A stretch of DNA of 64,000 bases from Pyropia yezoensis. Its lineage: Eukaryota; Rhodophyta; Bangiophyceae; Bangiales; Bangiaceae. Both the position numbers and the translations under genes were made by a program. How positions within the stretch are numbered: position 1 is the first letter of the stretch; each line of letters opens with the position of its first letter. Shown here one piece after another: positions 14,512 through 24,646 of the stretch. Location: NCBI GenBank assembly GCA_009829735.1, contig CM020618.1, positions 39,284,894-39,348,893 of the forward strand, read 5' to 3'. The notes under the pieces were generated by a model. The model was given only the letters and a program-made list of their open reading frames with translations. It ran no database searches and had not been told where the DNA came from.

Positions 14512-15358
14512 TGTAAGGATTTCCCCCCTAATCCCATGCCTAATACTTAAGGGATAATATCTGGGACCTCTCCTTACAGATCCTGCCGAATCAACTCCTG
14601 GCAACATGGATCAACTCCTTGTATTGTGGGGCATGACGCGGTGTACCTTCCAGACGCAAGATGAGTCAGCCGCTGTCTCACGGTGTCTGCCGGCCGCACG
14701 ACAGCAGCCATCGACAGCCCATCATGGCCTGTCGAAAGGCGCCACCGTCAGCACCCATGACGAGCCACATCTGCCACAGCTGGCGAGTCCGTTAAAATGT
14801 CCTCGCTGCAGCATTGCAGCGATGTGACTGGCTAGCCGGCTGGCCGATTCGGCCGACTCGATCGAATCGTGCTTACACGCCTCTCGGACCTTCGGGCCGA
14901 CTGGCGTCTGGAGCCGGCTGGGGCGGCGCCCTAGGCGCCGCACGCCGGACCCCTTCGTTTGGGGCAAACTGGGGCTGCACTCCTTTAGTGCGCACGCCCG
15001 CCCATGCTTTGTTCTGAGTGCCATGCTTTGTTTTTGGGCCGTTTTGTGCCTACCGGTGGAGCGACGGGGAAACGCATGCTTTGGGGCACCTCGGGTGCCC
15101 CTACGCGAGTATATAGTGCGTGAGTGTCGGCGCCACCGGGGGAGACCGGAAGGGCAACCACAGACACAGACCAAAGACGACCTTCACCCTTTGAACCCTC
15201 TCGATCACCACCGACGTCGCGCCGTCCTCTTCCCCAGACCCACCACCGTCACCACCTCCATCCTCTTCCCCGCACCCTGTCGCTCTATTGGCTGGCACGG
15301 GTCGCTGACACCATCACGAGTACGTTGAGGGCTGCCCAAGTGTGGGTGGTTCCTCACA
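14512..15358 (+). repeat. 5' LTR of Gypsy copy A (847 bp)
   Basis: TGTAAGGATT...CCTCACA, the same length as the LTRs at 59841-60687 and 62888-63734. It contains a core promoter at 15083-15116. The flanking duplicate GTACC precedes it directly. Confidence 0.92.
15083..15116 (+). promoter_or_regulatory. LTR core promoter: palindrome plus TATA box
   Basis: GGGGCACC-TCG-GGTGCCCC (15083-15101) is an almost perfect palindrome; TATATAG follows at 15110-15116. Upstream lies the conserved AAACGCATGCTT. The same order and spacing occurs in all LTR families of the window that keep this region, so it is probably the U3 promoter. Confidence 0.55.
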
Positions 15359-15360
15359 TG

Positions 15361-15376
15361 TGGTAGCTTCAGGTAG
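15361..15376 (+). other. Probable primer-binding site (PBS)
   Basis: TGGTAGCTTCAGGTAG lies two bases after the 5' LTR end. TGG pairs with the CCA end of a tRNA. The tRNA species could not be identified from memory. Copy C has TGGTAGCTTCAGATAG in the same place. Confidence 0.55.
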
Positions 15377-15542
15377 TTTGGCTTTTCTACCTGGCGGTGA
15401 CTTGCGATTCCGTTTTTGATTTGGCTCTCCCTGCGATTGTGCAGTCGTGTTGCCCCCTACGTTCGGCTTGCCACGGGCATTGTAATACGAACGTAGCGGG
15501 TTCCACGAATCACACCGAACGAACAATTTCCTGACACAACCC

Positions 15543-15977
15543 TTGTGGTTTTTTTTTCACGGAATTTTTCTTTTGGTCAACCGATTGTTGAATCCCAGTG
15601 AGATCCACATCAGATTCGGAATACTCTTCCTCAGCACTGGCGGCCGGCCCGACATCCTCGGCGGCCTCGGCGCGCGATACCGGGTCCACGTCCCGTGGCA
15701 CCCCCCGGTACGCACACCCTCGACGATCCGCGCACCCCCGACGGTACGCGCACCCCCGACGACCCGTGGCGCCTTCACGGCCCACGGTCCGTCGGCACGC
15801 GGCCCCCCGTCGGCACGCGGCCCCCCGTCGGCACGCGGCTTCCCGCAGGCACACGCCCGCCCGAACACCCTTCGCCGTTGCGAACCCTGCGGTCGCGAAT
15901 TTGAGTCGGTGGAACATTTCGAGCGGCACACACGTGGCAAGGATCATCACCGCACGCTGGCGCGCCGCACCGATTGA
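15543..15977 (+). pseudogene. Extra Gypsy ORF upstream of gag, internally deleted (zinc-finger ORF, copy A)
   Basis: This corresponds to the 259-residue ORF of copy C (58822-59601) but lacks about 0.4 kb of the middle. The joint lies at a short CGCCCG repeat, so replication slippage or end joining is likely. It keeps the Arg/Pro-rich repeats (PSARGP) and the final U1-type zinc finger (CEPCGREFESVEHFERH). The deletion changes the frame relation between the two ends. Confidence 0.6.
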
Positions 15978-16319
15978 CACCTGTTGACACGCCCCTGGAT
16001 CTGGCCTAGGAGCCCGATTTTCCCCCATCCCCCCGCTTGGAAATCCGACACGACCCGACTCGGGCCTGTGCACGGACGCTTCTGAATAATCCGTTTGTGT
16101 GATTTCAACCGAATTTCTTGTGCTTCTCGAAGTAGTGCTGTACATCATTTGGAACGTTGCAGCAACTAGCGCAGCACTTATCCAAATCGTGTACACCACT
16201 ACTGCTGCAGACAAACTCCTATCCCACATCTCCGAGATCTTCCTTGGGGTCCTCCCCAAGCAAGTCTTGTGAAATCTGGGTTGTAAGTTTGTTTGCCTCG
16301 GACTTGAACCCAAGACACC

Positions 16320-17190
16320 ATGGATGCACCAATCCCAGGGGGTGTCAACCCGGCCAATCCGGGCTCGGGCTCGAACGCACCGACCATGGAAGCCTGGACC
16401 CAGCTTACCCGCGTTTGTCGCGCAAATGAGCGAACAACTCGAGGCTCATAAGATGGAACTAGCGGACGCTAAGCAGCAACTGTCCGAAGCCAAGGCCAGG
16501 GCCACTACTAGTGGCATGAAATCCGCGAGGCCGAACAAACCCGTGGCTTTCTCCGGTAAACCTGGGACGGTTGAAGCGTGGTGCTCGCATATGGATTTCA
16601 ATGTGCGACTGAGTGACCCCGACGATGCGTGCAGTATTGCTTGCACCTTCCTCGACGGCGAAGCGTTCGACTGGTGGAAGGTCTACAGTCAGACTACAGC
16701 TGTCCCGAACTGGGAATCCTTCCGTTCTGCTCTAATTCGCCGCTTCAGTCCACTGAACAAGACACAAGCGGCACGAGACAAGCTGCACTCGTGGCGCCAA
16801 ATCAAAGACGTCGGAACGTTCAACAGGACGTTTCTGAGCGTCCTCTTGGACATCCCTGACATCACGGAAGCCGAGAAGATTGACCGCTACACCCGAGGCT
16901 TGAAGCGGGACATCTGGCAGGCTCTTTGTCTCAAGACCTACTCGGATCTTGAATCTGTCAAGACTGACGCTCTGCGCGTGGAGGCTGCCAAGGCTGGTGC
17001 CTCGACGCACCTCGGCGGCACATCTGCGAGGCCATCCACGACGGGTGTCATTCCCATGGAAATCTCCAGCATCAAAGTCGAGAATCTCACGCCTGAAGAG
17101 CGTCAGCGCTACATGCGTGAAGGCCTCTGCCTCCGCTGCCGTGAGAAAGGACATATGGCCAAGGACTGCCCAAAAGGCCAGCGGAACTGA
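16320..17190 (+). CDS. gag: Gypsy gag polyprotein (copy A, one frame change)
   Basis: ATG 16320 opens a frame that, after a one-base homopolymer insertion near 16407, continues to TGA at 17190. A coiled-coil segment (SEQLEAHKMELADAKQQL) precedes the retrotransposon gag core (FLDGEAFDWWKVYSQ, RRFSPLNKTQAARDKL). A CCHC zinc knuckle (CLRCREKGHMAKDC) follows near the end and binds RNA. The protein forms the particle around the element RNA in the cytoplasm. Copy C has the uninterrupted version of 289 residues. Confidence 0.88.
17169..17175 (+). promoter_or_regulatory. Candidate -1 ribosomal frameshift heptamer C CCA AAA
   Basis: In the gag frame the codons read TGC CCA AAA, a heptamer of the XXXYYYZ type, just after the zinc knuckle and about 15 nt before the gag stop. 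Pol lies in the -1 frame, which is open across this point. Copy C has the same heptamer (57621-57627, minus strand). Confidence 0.5.
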
Positions 17191-20100
17191 AGCAGCAACC
17201 GTCATCAAAACCGGTGCCAGACGCTTCTTCGGTTCCTGAAAACATGTCGTCACCATTTGAAGGCCCGCGTCTCGGGCTTCTGCTTTCTACTGCCTCTGTC
17301 AATGGACATCTTGTTAAGGTGCTGTTTGACGACGGATCTCCCATTAACGTCGTATCAAGGCGCCTCGTGAATGCCCTGAATGTGACCACGAAAGAAACGG
17401 ACTTCGCGGCTAACATGCCCGATGGTCGCTCCCACGTCCTCGCAGAGACCATTGAACCCTTAGAGATTCACATCGGCCCATACCAAGACGTCTTCGGTTT
17501 GCTGTATGCGACCTAAGTGCGTACGACATCATCCTCGGAAAGAAATGGCGTGACGACAAGGACGCCAAAATCAACAACAAGAAGAACAAGATCTCCTTCA
17601 AGTTTAACCAAAAGAACATCTCCATCACTGCCTCCCTCAAGAAACCTCATGGCCTGATTAGTAGGCAACGCCTCGCCAAGGACCTTATTCAAAAAGTTCC
17701 TGTCTTCGCCATTTACCTGCAATCCGAAGATCCTTCCAGCACCTTTGACATCAATGCGATCAAAATGGGAGAAGCTGAAGACAAGAATGACGTCCGAGAG
17801 ATTCTCAACGAGTACGCCGACGTCTTCCCCGGAAGAGCTTCCCGATGGACTTCCTCCTGAACGCAGTCACAAGTTTAGCGTCAAGCTTACGGAGGACGCT
17901 CAACCACGTCGCAGTGGCATTTATCGCCTATCTGAATGGGAACTCGATGAACTCAAGACACAACTTGCAACCCTCATACGAAAGGGGTTCATCCAACCAA
18001 GTGCCTCACCGTGGGGCTCTTCTGTACTCTTTGCCGCAAAGAAGGACGGTGGCTGGCGAATGTGCATCGATTATCGAGCATTGAACAAAGCCACTATCAA
18101 GAACGCATATCCCTTACCAAGAATTGACGACATCTTCGACCAACTGCGAAAGGCCAAGTACTTCACGAAGATCGACCTCCGATCAGGTTACCACCAGATC
18201 CGGCTTGACCCTGATACTATCCCACTGACGGCGTTCCGAACAAAACACGGGTTCTACGAATTTACTGTGCTACCCTTTGGCTAACAAATGCCCCCGCGGT
18301 CTTCATGAACCTAATGAATGACGTCTTCCGACCCTATCTCTACGAGTTTATCTGCGTCTACCTCGACGACATCCTGGTCTACAGTGAAGCTTACGAAGAT
18401 CATCTAAAGCACCCTAAGGCAAGCCCTGGACAAGCTGCGAGAGCATAAGCTCTACGCCAAACTCAGCAAATGCCAATTTGCGCGAACAACTGTGGACTAT
18501 CTCGGCCATGTCATTTCCAACGAAGGCTTCTCTATGGAGGACTACAAGGTCCAAGCCATTCGATCATGGGCAACGCCACAGAGCAAAAAAGATGTGCAAT
18601 CTTTCCTCGGCATGGTCAACTTCTATCGTCAATTTATTAAGGGAATGGCATCCGTGGCTGCACCCCTCACAAGGCTTACTGGAAACGTCGACTTCGAAAT
18701 GGAACTCTGACGCCCAGAAGGCTTTTGAGCAACTACAAACCCTGACGACAAGTGCACCAGTACTGAGGCCATTCAACAAGAGGTACCCAATCTTCGTCTC
18801 CACAGATGCCAGTGGGTATGCTGTTGGCGCTGTCCTTGAACAAGATGACGGAAAAGGACGACGCCCAGTGGCCTACTTCTCATTGACGCTGAACATCCAC
18901 GAACAGCGCTACAGTATCCGTGAGCGCGAACTGCTCGCAGTTGTACAAGCCATTCGACACTGGCGCTGCTACCTCCATGGAAGGTCGTTCGAGGTGCACA
19001 CCGACCATGAGTCCCTAAGGTACTTGAAAACCCAAGAGAAGCTCAACGACCGCCAAGTCAAGTGGCTAGAGCTGTTGGAGCAATTCGATTTCAAGAACAT
19101 CCCCATCAAGGGCACTTCCAACCCCGTAGCTGATGCTCTTTCAAGGCAACCACAAGACGCCCCGATAAGCACGCTCCCAATCAAGATCTCCTTAGTCGCG
19201 TGCTAACCAAGACCATCGAAAGCCTACCCAAGAAAACTGAAATCAACAACCTCATGACCATAAGCCAAAGTGATCAAGACCTTGCCACCCTAGACCAAGA
19301 GTACAACGGATCCCGAGTTTGCCGACCTAGTCAAAGACCCGGTATCTCCCTACCGGCTTCACATGGGGTTTGTTGAAACGAGGTGACCGTACGTGCATCC
19401 CCGTTGGTACTCTACGCCAAAGACTACTCCATGACTACCACGACATCCCAAGCCAAGGACATATGGAGTTAAGAAAACCACCAACGCTATTGCTTCCAAA
19501 TACTACTGGAAGACAATACGGAAGGACATCCAAAGATACGTACAATCATGTGATTTGTGCCAGCGGAACAAAGCTGGCACCCATTCACCTCTGGGTCACC
19601 TCAAACCACTAGATCCACCGAACCAACGATGGGCAAGTGTCTCCATGGACTTTATCACCCCTCTTCCACTGACCCAAAGGGGCCACAATGGCATTTACGT
19701 CATTGTGGACAGACTGTCGAAGATGATTCGACTAGCACCAATGAAGCCCGACTGTACTGCACCAGTCGTAGCGCAACTCTACCATGATCACGTCTACCGT
19801 CATCACGGTCTACCATCCGACGTCGTCTGCGACCGAGACCGTATCTTTTCTCCAACTTCTGGCAGTCGCTCACCGAAATTCTCAAGGTCAAGATCAAGGC
19901 ATCTTCAGCCTATCATCCCCAGACGACGGACAAACCGAGATCATGAACAAGAAGATTGAACAAATCCTGCGAAACTTCGTGAACCATCATCAGGGTGATT
20001 GGGACCTCTTCCTTGTTGCTGCAGAAGTAGCTTACAAAACCGGTCACCCAATGCGGTCACGACGTACTCCCCATTCTTCCTGAACTACGGCTTTGAACCA

Positions 20101-20704
20101 AGGACAGTACCTGTCGACATCGTCGAGAGCAAGGAATCGAAACTACCAGCAGTCTCAGATTGGCTAAGCAGTCTGCAAAAAAGCTCAGGAGACTGCCATT
20201 ACCGCTATCAAGAAGGCCAATGAGACGCGCTCGGCGTACGCTAACCGTCGACGCCGACCATGTACGATCGCTGTCGACGACCTCGTGCTCCTGAGCACCA
20301 AGAACCTTATGCCGGACGCCTTCCAGGGCGCTCGCAAGTTGATGCCCAAGTTTTCGGGACCATACCGAGTCACTGAAATCATCAATGATGTTACGTTCCG
20401 TCTGGATCTGCCTCAAGCAGTCCTTGATCGAAAGGTGCACAACGCCTTTCACGCCAGTCTACTCAAGCCGTACAACGCTGATCCGTATGGTCGACTTCCT
20501 CCCGCTCCAGCTCCGGTAGCATTTCCGGACGGATCGGTCGAGTACGAAGTGGACTCCATTATTCGGTCACGAAAACGCCGTGGACGACTGCAGTACCTGG
20601 TCAAGTGGAAAGGCTGCGATGTCAGTGAGAACACCTGGCTAACCACGCAAGACCTCGACAACGCACCTGAGGTTCTCGACGCCTTCCTTCGACGCACGTC
20701 CTAA
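17178..20704 (+). pseudogene. pol: Gypsy pol polyprotein with chromodomain (copy A, frame-broken)
   Basis: Domains in order: aspartic protease (LFDDGSPINVV), reverse transcriptase ([13 protein letters not shown], catalytic YLDDILVYS near 18360), RNase H (STDASGYAVGAVLEQ), integrase zinc finger and DDE core (SMDFITPLP, AYHPQTDGQTE) and a C-terminal chromodomain (QYLVKWKGCDVSENTWL) ending TAA at 20702-20704. Chromodomain integrases can direct insertion to marked chromatin. One-base changes near 17489, 17828, 18281, 18413 and elsewhere break the frame; each is a run-length change relative to copy C, so they are likely sequence errors. At 20486-20488 this copy has TAT (Tyr) where copy C has TAG. 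Confidence 0.88.
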
Positions 20705-20713
20705 GGGGGGAGG
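20703..20713 (+). other. Polypurine tract of Gypsy copy A
   Basis: AAGGGGGGAGG overlaps the pol stop codon and directly precedes the 3' LTR start TGTAAGG at 20714. It would prime plus-strand synthesis. Confidence 0.7.
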
Positions 20714-21796
20714 TGTAAGGATTTCCCCCTAATCCATGCCTAATACTTAAGGGATAATATCTGGGACCTCTCCTTACAGATCCTGCCGAATCAACTCCTG
20801 GCAACATGGATCAACTCCTTGTATTGTGGGGCATGACGCGGTGTACCTTCCAGACGCAAGATGGAGTCAGCCGCTGTCTCACGGTGTCTGCCGCCCGCAC
20901 GACAGCAGCCATCGACAGCCCATCATGGCCTGTCGAAAGGCGCCACCGTCAGCACCCATGACGAGCCACATCTGCCACAGCTGGCGAGTCCGTTAAAATG
21001 TCCTCGCTGCAGCATTGCAGCGATGTGACTGGCTAGCCGGCTGGCCGATTCGGCCGACTCGATCGAATCGTGCTTACACGCCTCTCGGACCTTCGGGCCG
21101 ACTGGCGTCTGGAGCCGGCTGGGGCGGCGCCCTAGGCGCCGCACGCCGGACCCCTTCGTTTGGGGCAAACTGGGGCTGCACTCCTTTAGTGCGCACGCCC
21201 GCCCATGCTTTGTTCTGAGAGCCATGNNNNNNNNNNNNNNNNNNNNNNNNNNNNNNNNNNNNNNNNNNNNNNNNNNNNNNNNNNNNNNNNNNNNNNNNNN
21301 NNNNNNNNNNNNNNNNNNNNNNNNNNNNNNNNNNNNNNNNNNNNNNNNNNNNNNNNNNNNNNNNNNNNNNNNNNNNNNNNNNNNNNNNNNNNNNNNNNNN
21401 NNNNNNNNNNNNNNNNNNNNNNNNNNNNNNNNNNNNNNNNNNNNNNNNNNNNNNNNNNNNNNNNNNNNNNNNNNNNNNNNNNNNNNNNNNNNNNNNNNNN
21501 NNNNNNNNNNNNNNNNNNNNNNNNNNNNNNNNNNNNNNNNNNNNNNNNNNNNNNNNNNNNNNNNNNNNNNNNNNNNNNNNNNNNNNNNNNNNNNNNNNNN
21601 NNNNNNNNNNNNNNNNNNNNNNNNNNNNNNNNNNNNNNNNNNNNNNNNNNNNNNNNNNNNNNNNNNNNNNNNNNNNNNNNNNNNNNNNNNNNNNNNNNNN
21701 NNNNNNNNNNNNNNNNNNNNNNNNNNGGCTGGCACGGGTCGCTGACACCATCACGAGTACGTTGAGGGCTGCCCAAGTGTGGGGTGGTTCCTCACA
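20714..21796 (+). repeat. 3' LTR of Gypsy copy A, containing an assembly gap
   Basis: The sequenced ends correspond to LTR positions 1-514 and about 779-847. By comparison with the 5' LTR the missing part is about 264 bp, not the 500 N drawn. It ends CCTCACA at 21796 and is followed by the duplicate GTACC. Confidence 0.85.
21227..21726. other. Assembly gap, 500 N
   Basis: Exactly 500 N, a nominal placeholder, located inside the 3' LTR. Confidence 0.99.
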
Positions 21797-22120
21797 GTAC
21801 CTTCCAGACTCAAGATAAGTCAGCCGCTGTCTCACGGTGTCTGCCGGCCGCACGACATCAGCCATTGACAGCCCATCATGGCCTGTCCACAGGCGCCACC
21901 GTCAGCACCCATGACGAACCGCAGACACAGGCCAAAGACGACCTAAACCCTTCGAGCCCCCCTCGATCACCACCAACGTTGCGCCATCCTCTTCCTCAGA
22001 CCCGCCACCGTCACCACCCCCATCCTATTCCCGCGCTCTGTCGCCCTATTGGCTGGCACGGGTCGCTGACACCCATCACGAGTACGTTGAGGGCTGCCCA
22101 CGAGTGGGTGATTCCTCACA
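21797..22120 (+). repeat. Older Gypsy LTR, right part
   Basis: It continues the LTR broken at 14511 from GTACC onward and ends GATTCCTCACA. Compared with the 847-bp LTR it lacks about 390 bp that include the palindrome and TATA box, so it is a promoter-deleted derivative. The 5 bp after it (CGGTC) do not match the 5 bp before 14376 (CATTC), so no target duplication is preserved. Confidence 0.8.
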
Positions 22121-23096
22121 CGGTCGGTACGGTCGCCGTCGGCTGGTCTGCTTCTGCTGCCGCATACCAGGCCAACAGCCAAGCAACGACCCAACCGCAA
22201 CCAGCACCACCCCGTACTTCAAAGTCTTGTATTATCACATGCATGAATATAACTGACTCCCCAGACTCCCGGACAGTACAAAAATGTCAAGTTAGAAGGA
22301 ACATTCGAAGCATTACATGAGTCTGCTGCATGCGCAAAAGTGTGGGTTGTTGGTCCTATCGTGCTTTTCTATAAAATGCCCGGACAAGAACGGGCGGCTT
22401 TTGCGGTGTCTGTTCAGGCACTGTTCCATTGGCCTGGGCGGGGGTGGCCCGGACGCTACGTCGGACTGAGGCAAAACGTTCCAGGGACCAGACCCGGGAA
22501 TTCCAAACCACCCCGTTTGCCTCACGAGGAAGAGCTCGCGATTTGTATCTCCCGCCGGACGTGTCACCCGCTTGCCCGAAAACAAGGCCTCTCCGTTGGT
22601 GCCTGTGGGCCTCGCTGTGACCCACTTATTCCCTGAAAATACCTCCGCACTGCGCCGGGTGGCCCTCTAGAATGGGGTGCAAACGCCGCACGTTACGATT
22701 TCCCAGGTCGGCTTCCGGCCGATCCATCTGCTAACTGAGGCACTGGGCGCGCCCCTGCCCCCAATTGGCTGGAACGCCGCTGCCGCAGACACAGGCCAGG
22801 CCTGGAATGAGCTCGAAACGCCGCAGACTCCAGACCGCGCCAAGGAGCTTTGGACGCCCCCCACAAGTTGGACGTTCATGGCGGCTTGCCATTGGACGAG
22901 CAAAGAACTGTTGATCCACAGAGGATCTCCCCTTTTCTCGTGTTGTCGGAACAGCGGCGGTATTGCGCTGGCGCCGTCGCCACCGGGCCGCCACGGGGGG
23001 GGAGGGATGGTGGCCGTGGGAGCGGGTGTGCCGATTGTAGAGGATGTGGTGGGGGCGGCGTAGGTGCGGGTGGCCGTGGTGGGTTGAGCGTGAGCG
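22121..23096. other. Non-coding stretch between two LTR remnants
   Basis: No protein family was recognised. CTATAAAATGCCCG near 22368, followed by a GCCCG/CGGGC inverted repeat, could be a promoter of a further LTR or element. It may be internal sequence of the older Gypsy element. Confidence 0.25.
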
Positions 23097-24068
23097 TGAG
23101 GACCCACCCACAACCGGGGAGCCCTCAACGTACTCGGGGGGTGTCAGCAGGCCCTGCCAGCCAATAGGGCGGCAGGGTACGGGGAAGAAGACGGTGGTCT
23201 TCACGGGGGTGGGTCTGGGGAAGAAGATGGTCGCGGCGGCGTCGGTGAGGATCGATGGTACAAAGGGTAAACGGTGTCATTCGTCTGTGTCTGTGGTTTC
23301 CCCCCTGGTCTCTCACGGTGGCGCCGACACCCACGCACTATATACTCGCGTCGAGGCACCCGAGCTGCCCCAAAGCATGCGTTTCCCGTCGCGCCGCGGG
23401 TAGGCACAGAACGGCCCAAAAACAAAGCATGGCTCTCAGAACAAAGCATGGGCGGGCGTGCGCACCAAAGGACTGCAGCCGCAGTTCGCCCGAAACGGAG
23501 GGGTCCCGTGGATGGCGCCCAGCGCGCCCCACCAGCCGGCTTCAAACGCCGGTCGGCCGGGAGGTCCGACCGGCTGTAGGGGCCAGCAGGGCCAAATTCA
23601 ATCAATCCCTTGGCCGGCCAGTCAGTCATCAACCAGCTGGCCGAATTCAGTCAATCCAAAAGTCGGTGAGCCAGTCATATCGCACTCAGCCGCCAGCGAG
23701 GATATGTGGTGTCCCTCGGTGTCGGTTAATCATGTGGCTCGTCCTTGATGCGAGCTTTCGATCAGCGCAGAGAATGATGTTCTGGCAGCACAGACGGGGA
23801 TGTCCGCCCGTGGTTGGTCGACGATGTCACTCGTTCCTCGTTGTCGAGTTTTGACACCCATGATCAGGTTCCGACAGTGCGTTGACGACGACGGCTTTAG
23901 TGCGGCCAGCCGACGTTCGCAGAATGTCAGGGGTACAGCGCGGTGTCGCCCAGGGTAGTGGGGAGCTGATGTGTCTTGGAAGGAGTTGGTGGGGCACGAC
24001 ATGTGAGGAGAGGTCCCAGTCCTTATCCCCTGGGTTCCAGGCGTGGATTTAAGGGGCAAATTCTTACA
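23097..24068 (-). repeat. LTR of a second Gypsy family (about 970 bp, copy A)
   Basis: On the minus strand it runs from TGTAAGAATTTGCC (24068) to CCTCA (23097). It shares with the first LTR family the GCATGC box, degenerate palindrome, TATATA and several blocks, but is clearly diverged. A polypurine tract and a pol 3' end precede it, so it is a 3' LTR. Confidence 0.75.
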
Positions 24069-24175
24069 TCTCCCCCCCCTTAGGACGCGCGTCGAAGAAA
24101 CGCGTCCAAAACTTTCAGGGGCGTGCGCAAGGTCTTGCTTCGTCAGCCAAGAGTTCTCGCTGACGCTGCTTTTCT
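24069..24175 (-). pseudogene. Truncated chromodomain end and polypurine tract of Gypsy family 2 (copy A)
   Basis: The minus strand encodes VSENSWLTKQDLAHAPES and then a TAA at 24080-24082, the homologue of the last residues of the family-1 chromodomain (VSENTWLTTQDLDNAPE). A G-rich tract and the LTR start follow. The rest of pol is missing, so only the 3' end of the element survives. A one-base change disturbs the last residues relative to copy C. Confidence 0.65.
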
Positions 24176-24646
24176 GGAGCGATTGATTGGCGGCCATCCA
24201 CACCCGCGTCGCGGTGCTGGCAGCTGTAATGCTTGCCACAGGGGTGACACATCATCGGGGACTGACTGTATCCTGCTGGGGAGGGAGGGGGGGTGGGACG
24301 GTACATATCTGACGTAAGCAGGAGGGGATCCTTCCGATCATTCATACGATCGCATCTACTATGGTAACCGCCACACCAACCATCGTCACAACTCGAGTTA
24401 CCAACGGCAGGGAACGTGACTGGTGACGATACCCAAGACGATCCCGAAGCATCTCACCGAATCGCGCTGCGGACCGAACTGCCCCACGTAGCGCGGTCAT
24501 CCCTCCTTTGCACCTCTTTTCATCTCTCCGTTGCACCTCTTGTCATCCCCACCTCTCCCTCCTGGTGCAGCCCAGCCCCTTGCCGTATCATATCATGTCC
24601 TCCTGCCGTTTGTCCTCCTTGCTGGCGCCGCGTTCTCAAGGCCCTA
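24176..24646. other. Non-coding stretch left of the pogo-like element
   Basis: Contains a partial short duplication (TTTGCACCTCTTTTCATC followed by GTTGCACCTCTTGTCATC near 24507-24546). No gene was recognised. It ends in the TA target at 24645-24646. Confidence 0.3.

Larger units (their letters stand above)
14512..21796 (+). mobile_element. Complete Ty3/Gypsy chromodomain retrotransposon (copy A), nested in an older LTR
   Basis: The element has two LTRs beginning TGTAAGGATT and ending CCTCACA, a primer-binding site, an extra zinc-finger ORF, gag, pol (protease, reverse transcriptase, RNase H, integrase, chromodomain) and a polypurine tract. The flanks GTACC at 14507-14511 and 21797-21801 are a perfect 5-bp target duplication, and both outer flanks belong to one older LTR. 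The two LTRs differ at only a few sites over the sequenced part, so insertion looks recent. The 3' LTR contains the first assembly gap. Coding parts carry several one-base homopolymer changes that copy C lacks, and a ~0.4 kb deletion in the leader ORF. Confidence 0.93.

Noticed and set aside
15361..15376. Assigning the primer tRNA
   Set aside because: The sequence is compatible with a tRNA 3' end but does not match a tRNA I can name with confidence.
21205..21765. Open frames across the first gap
   Set aside because: Made of N; the sequence is an LTR.
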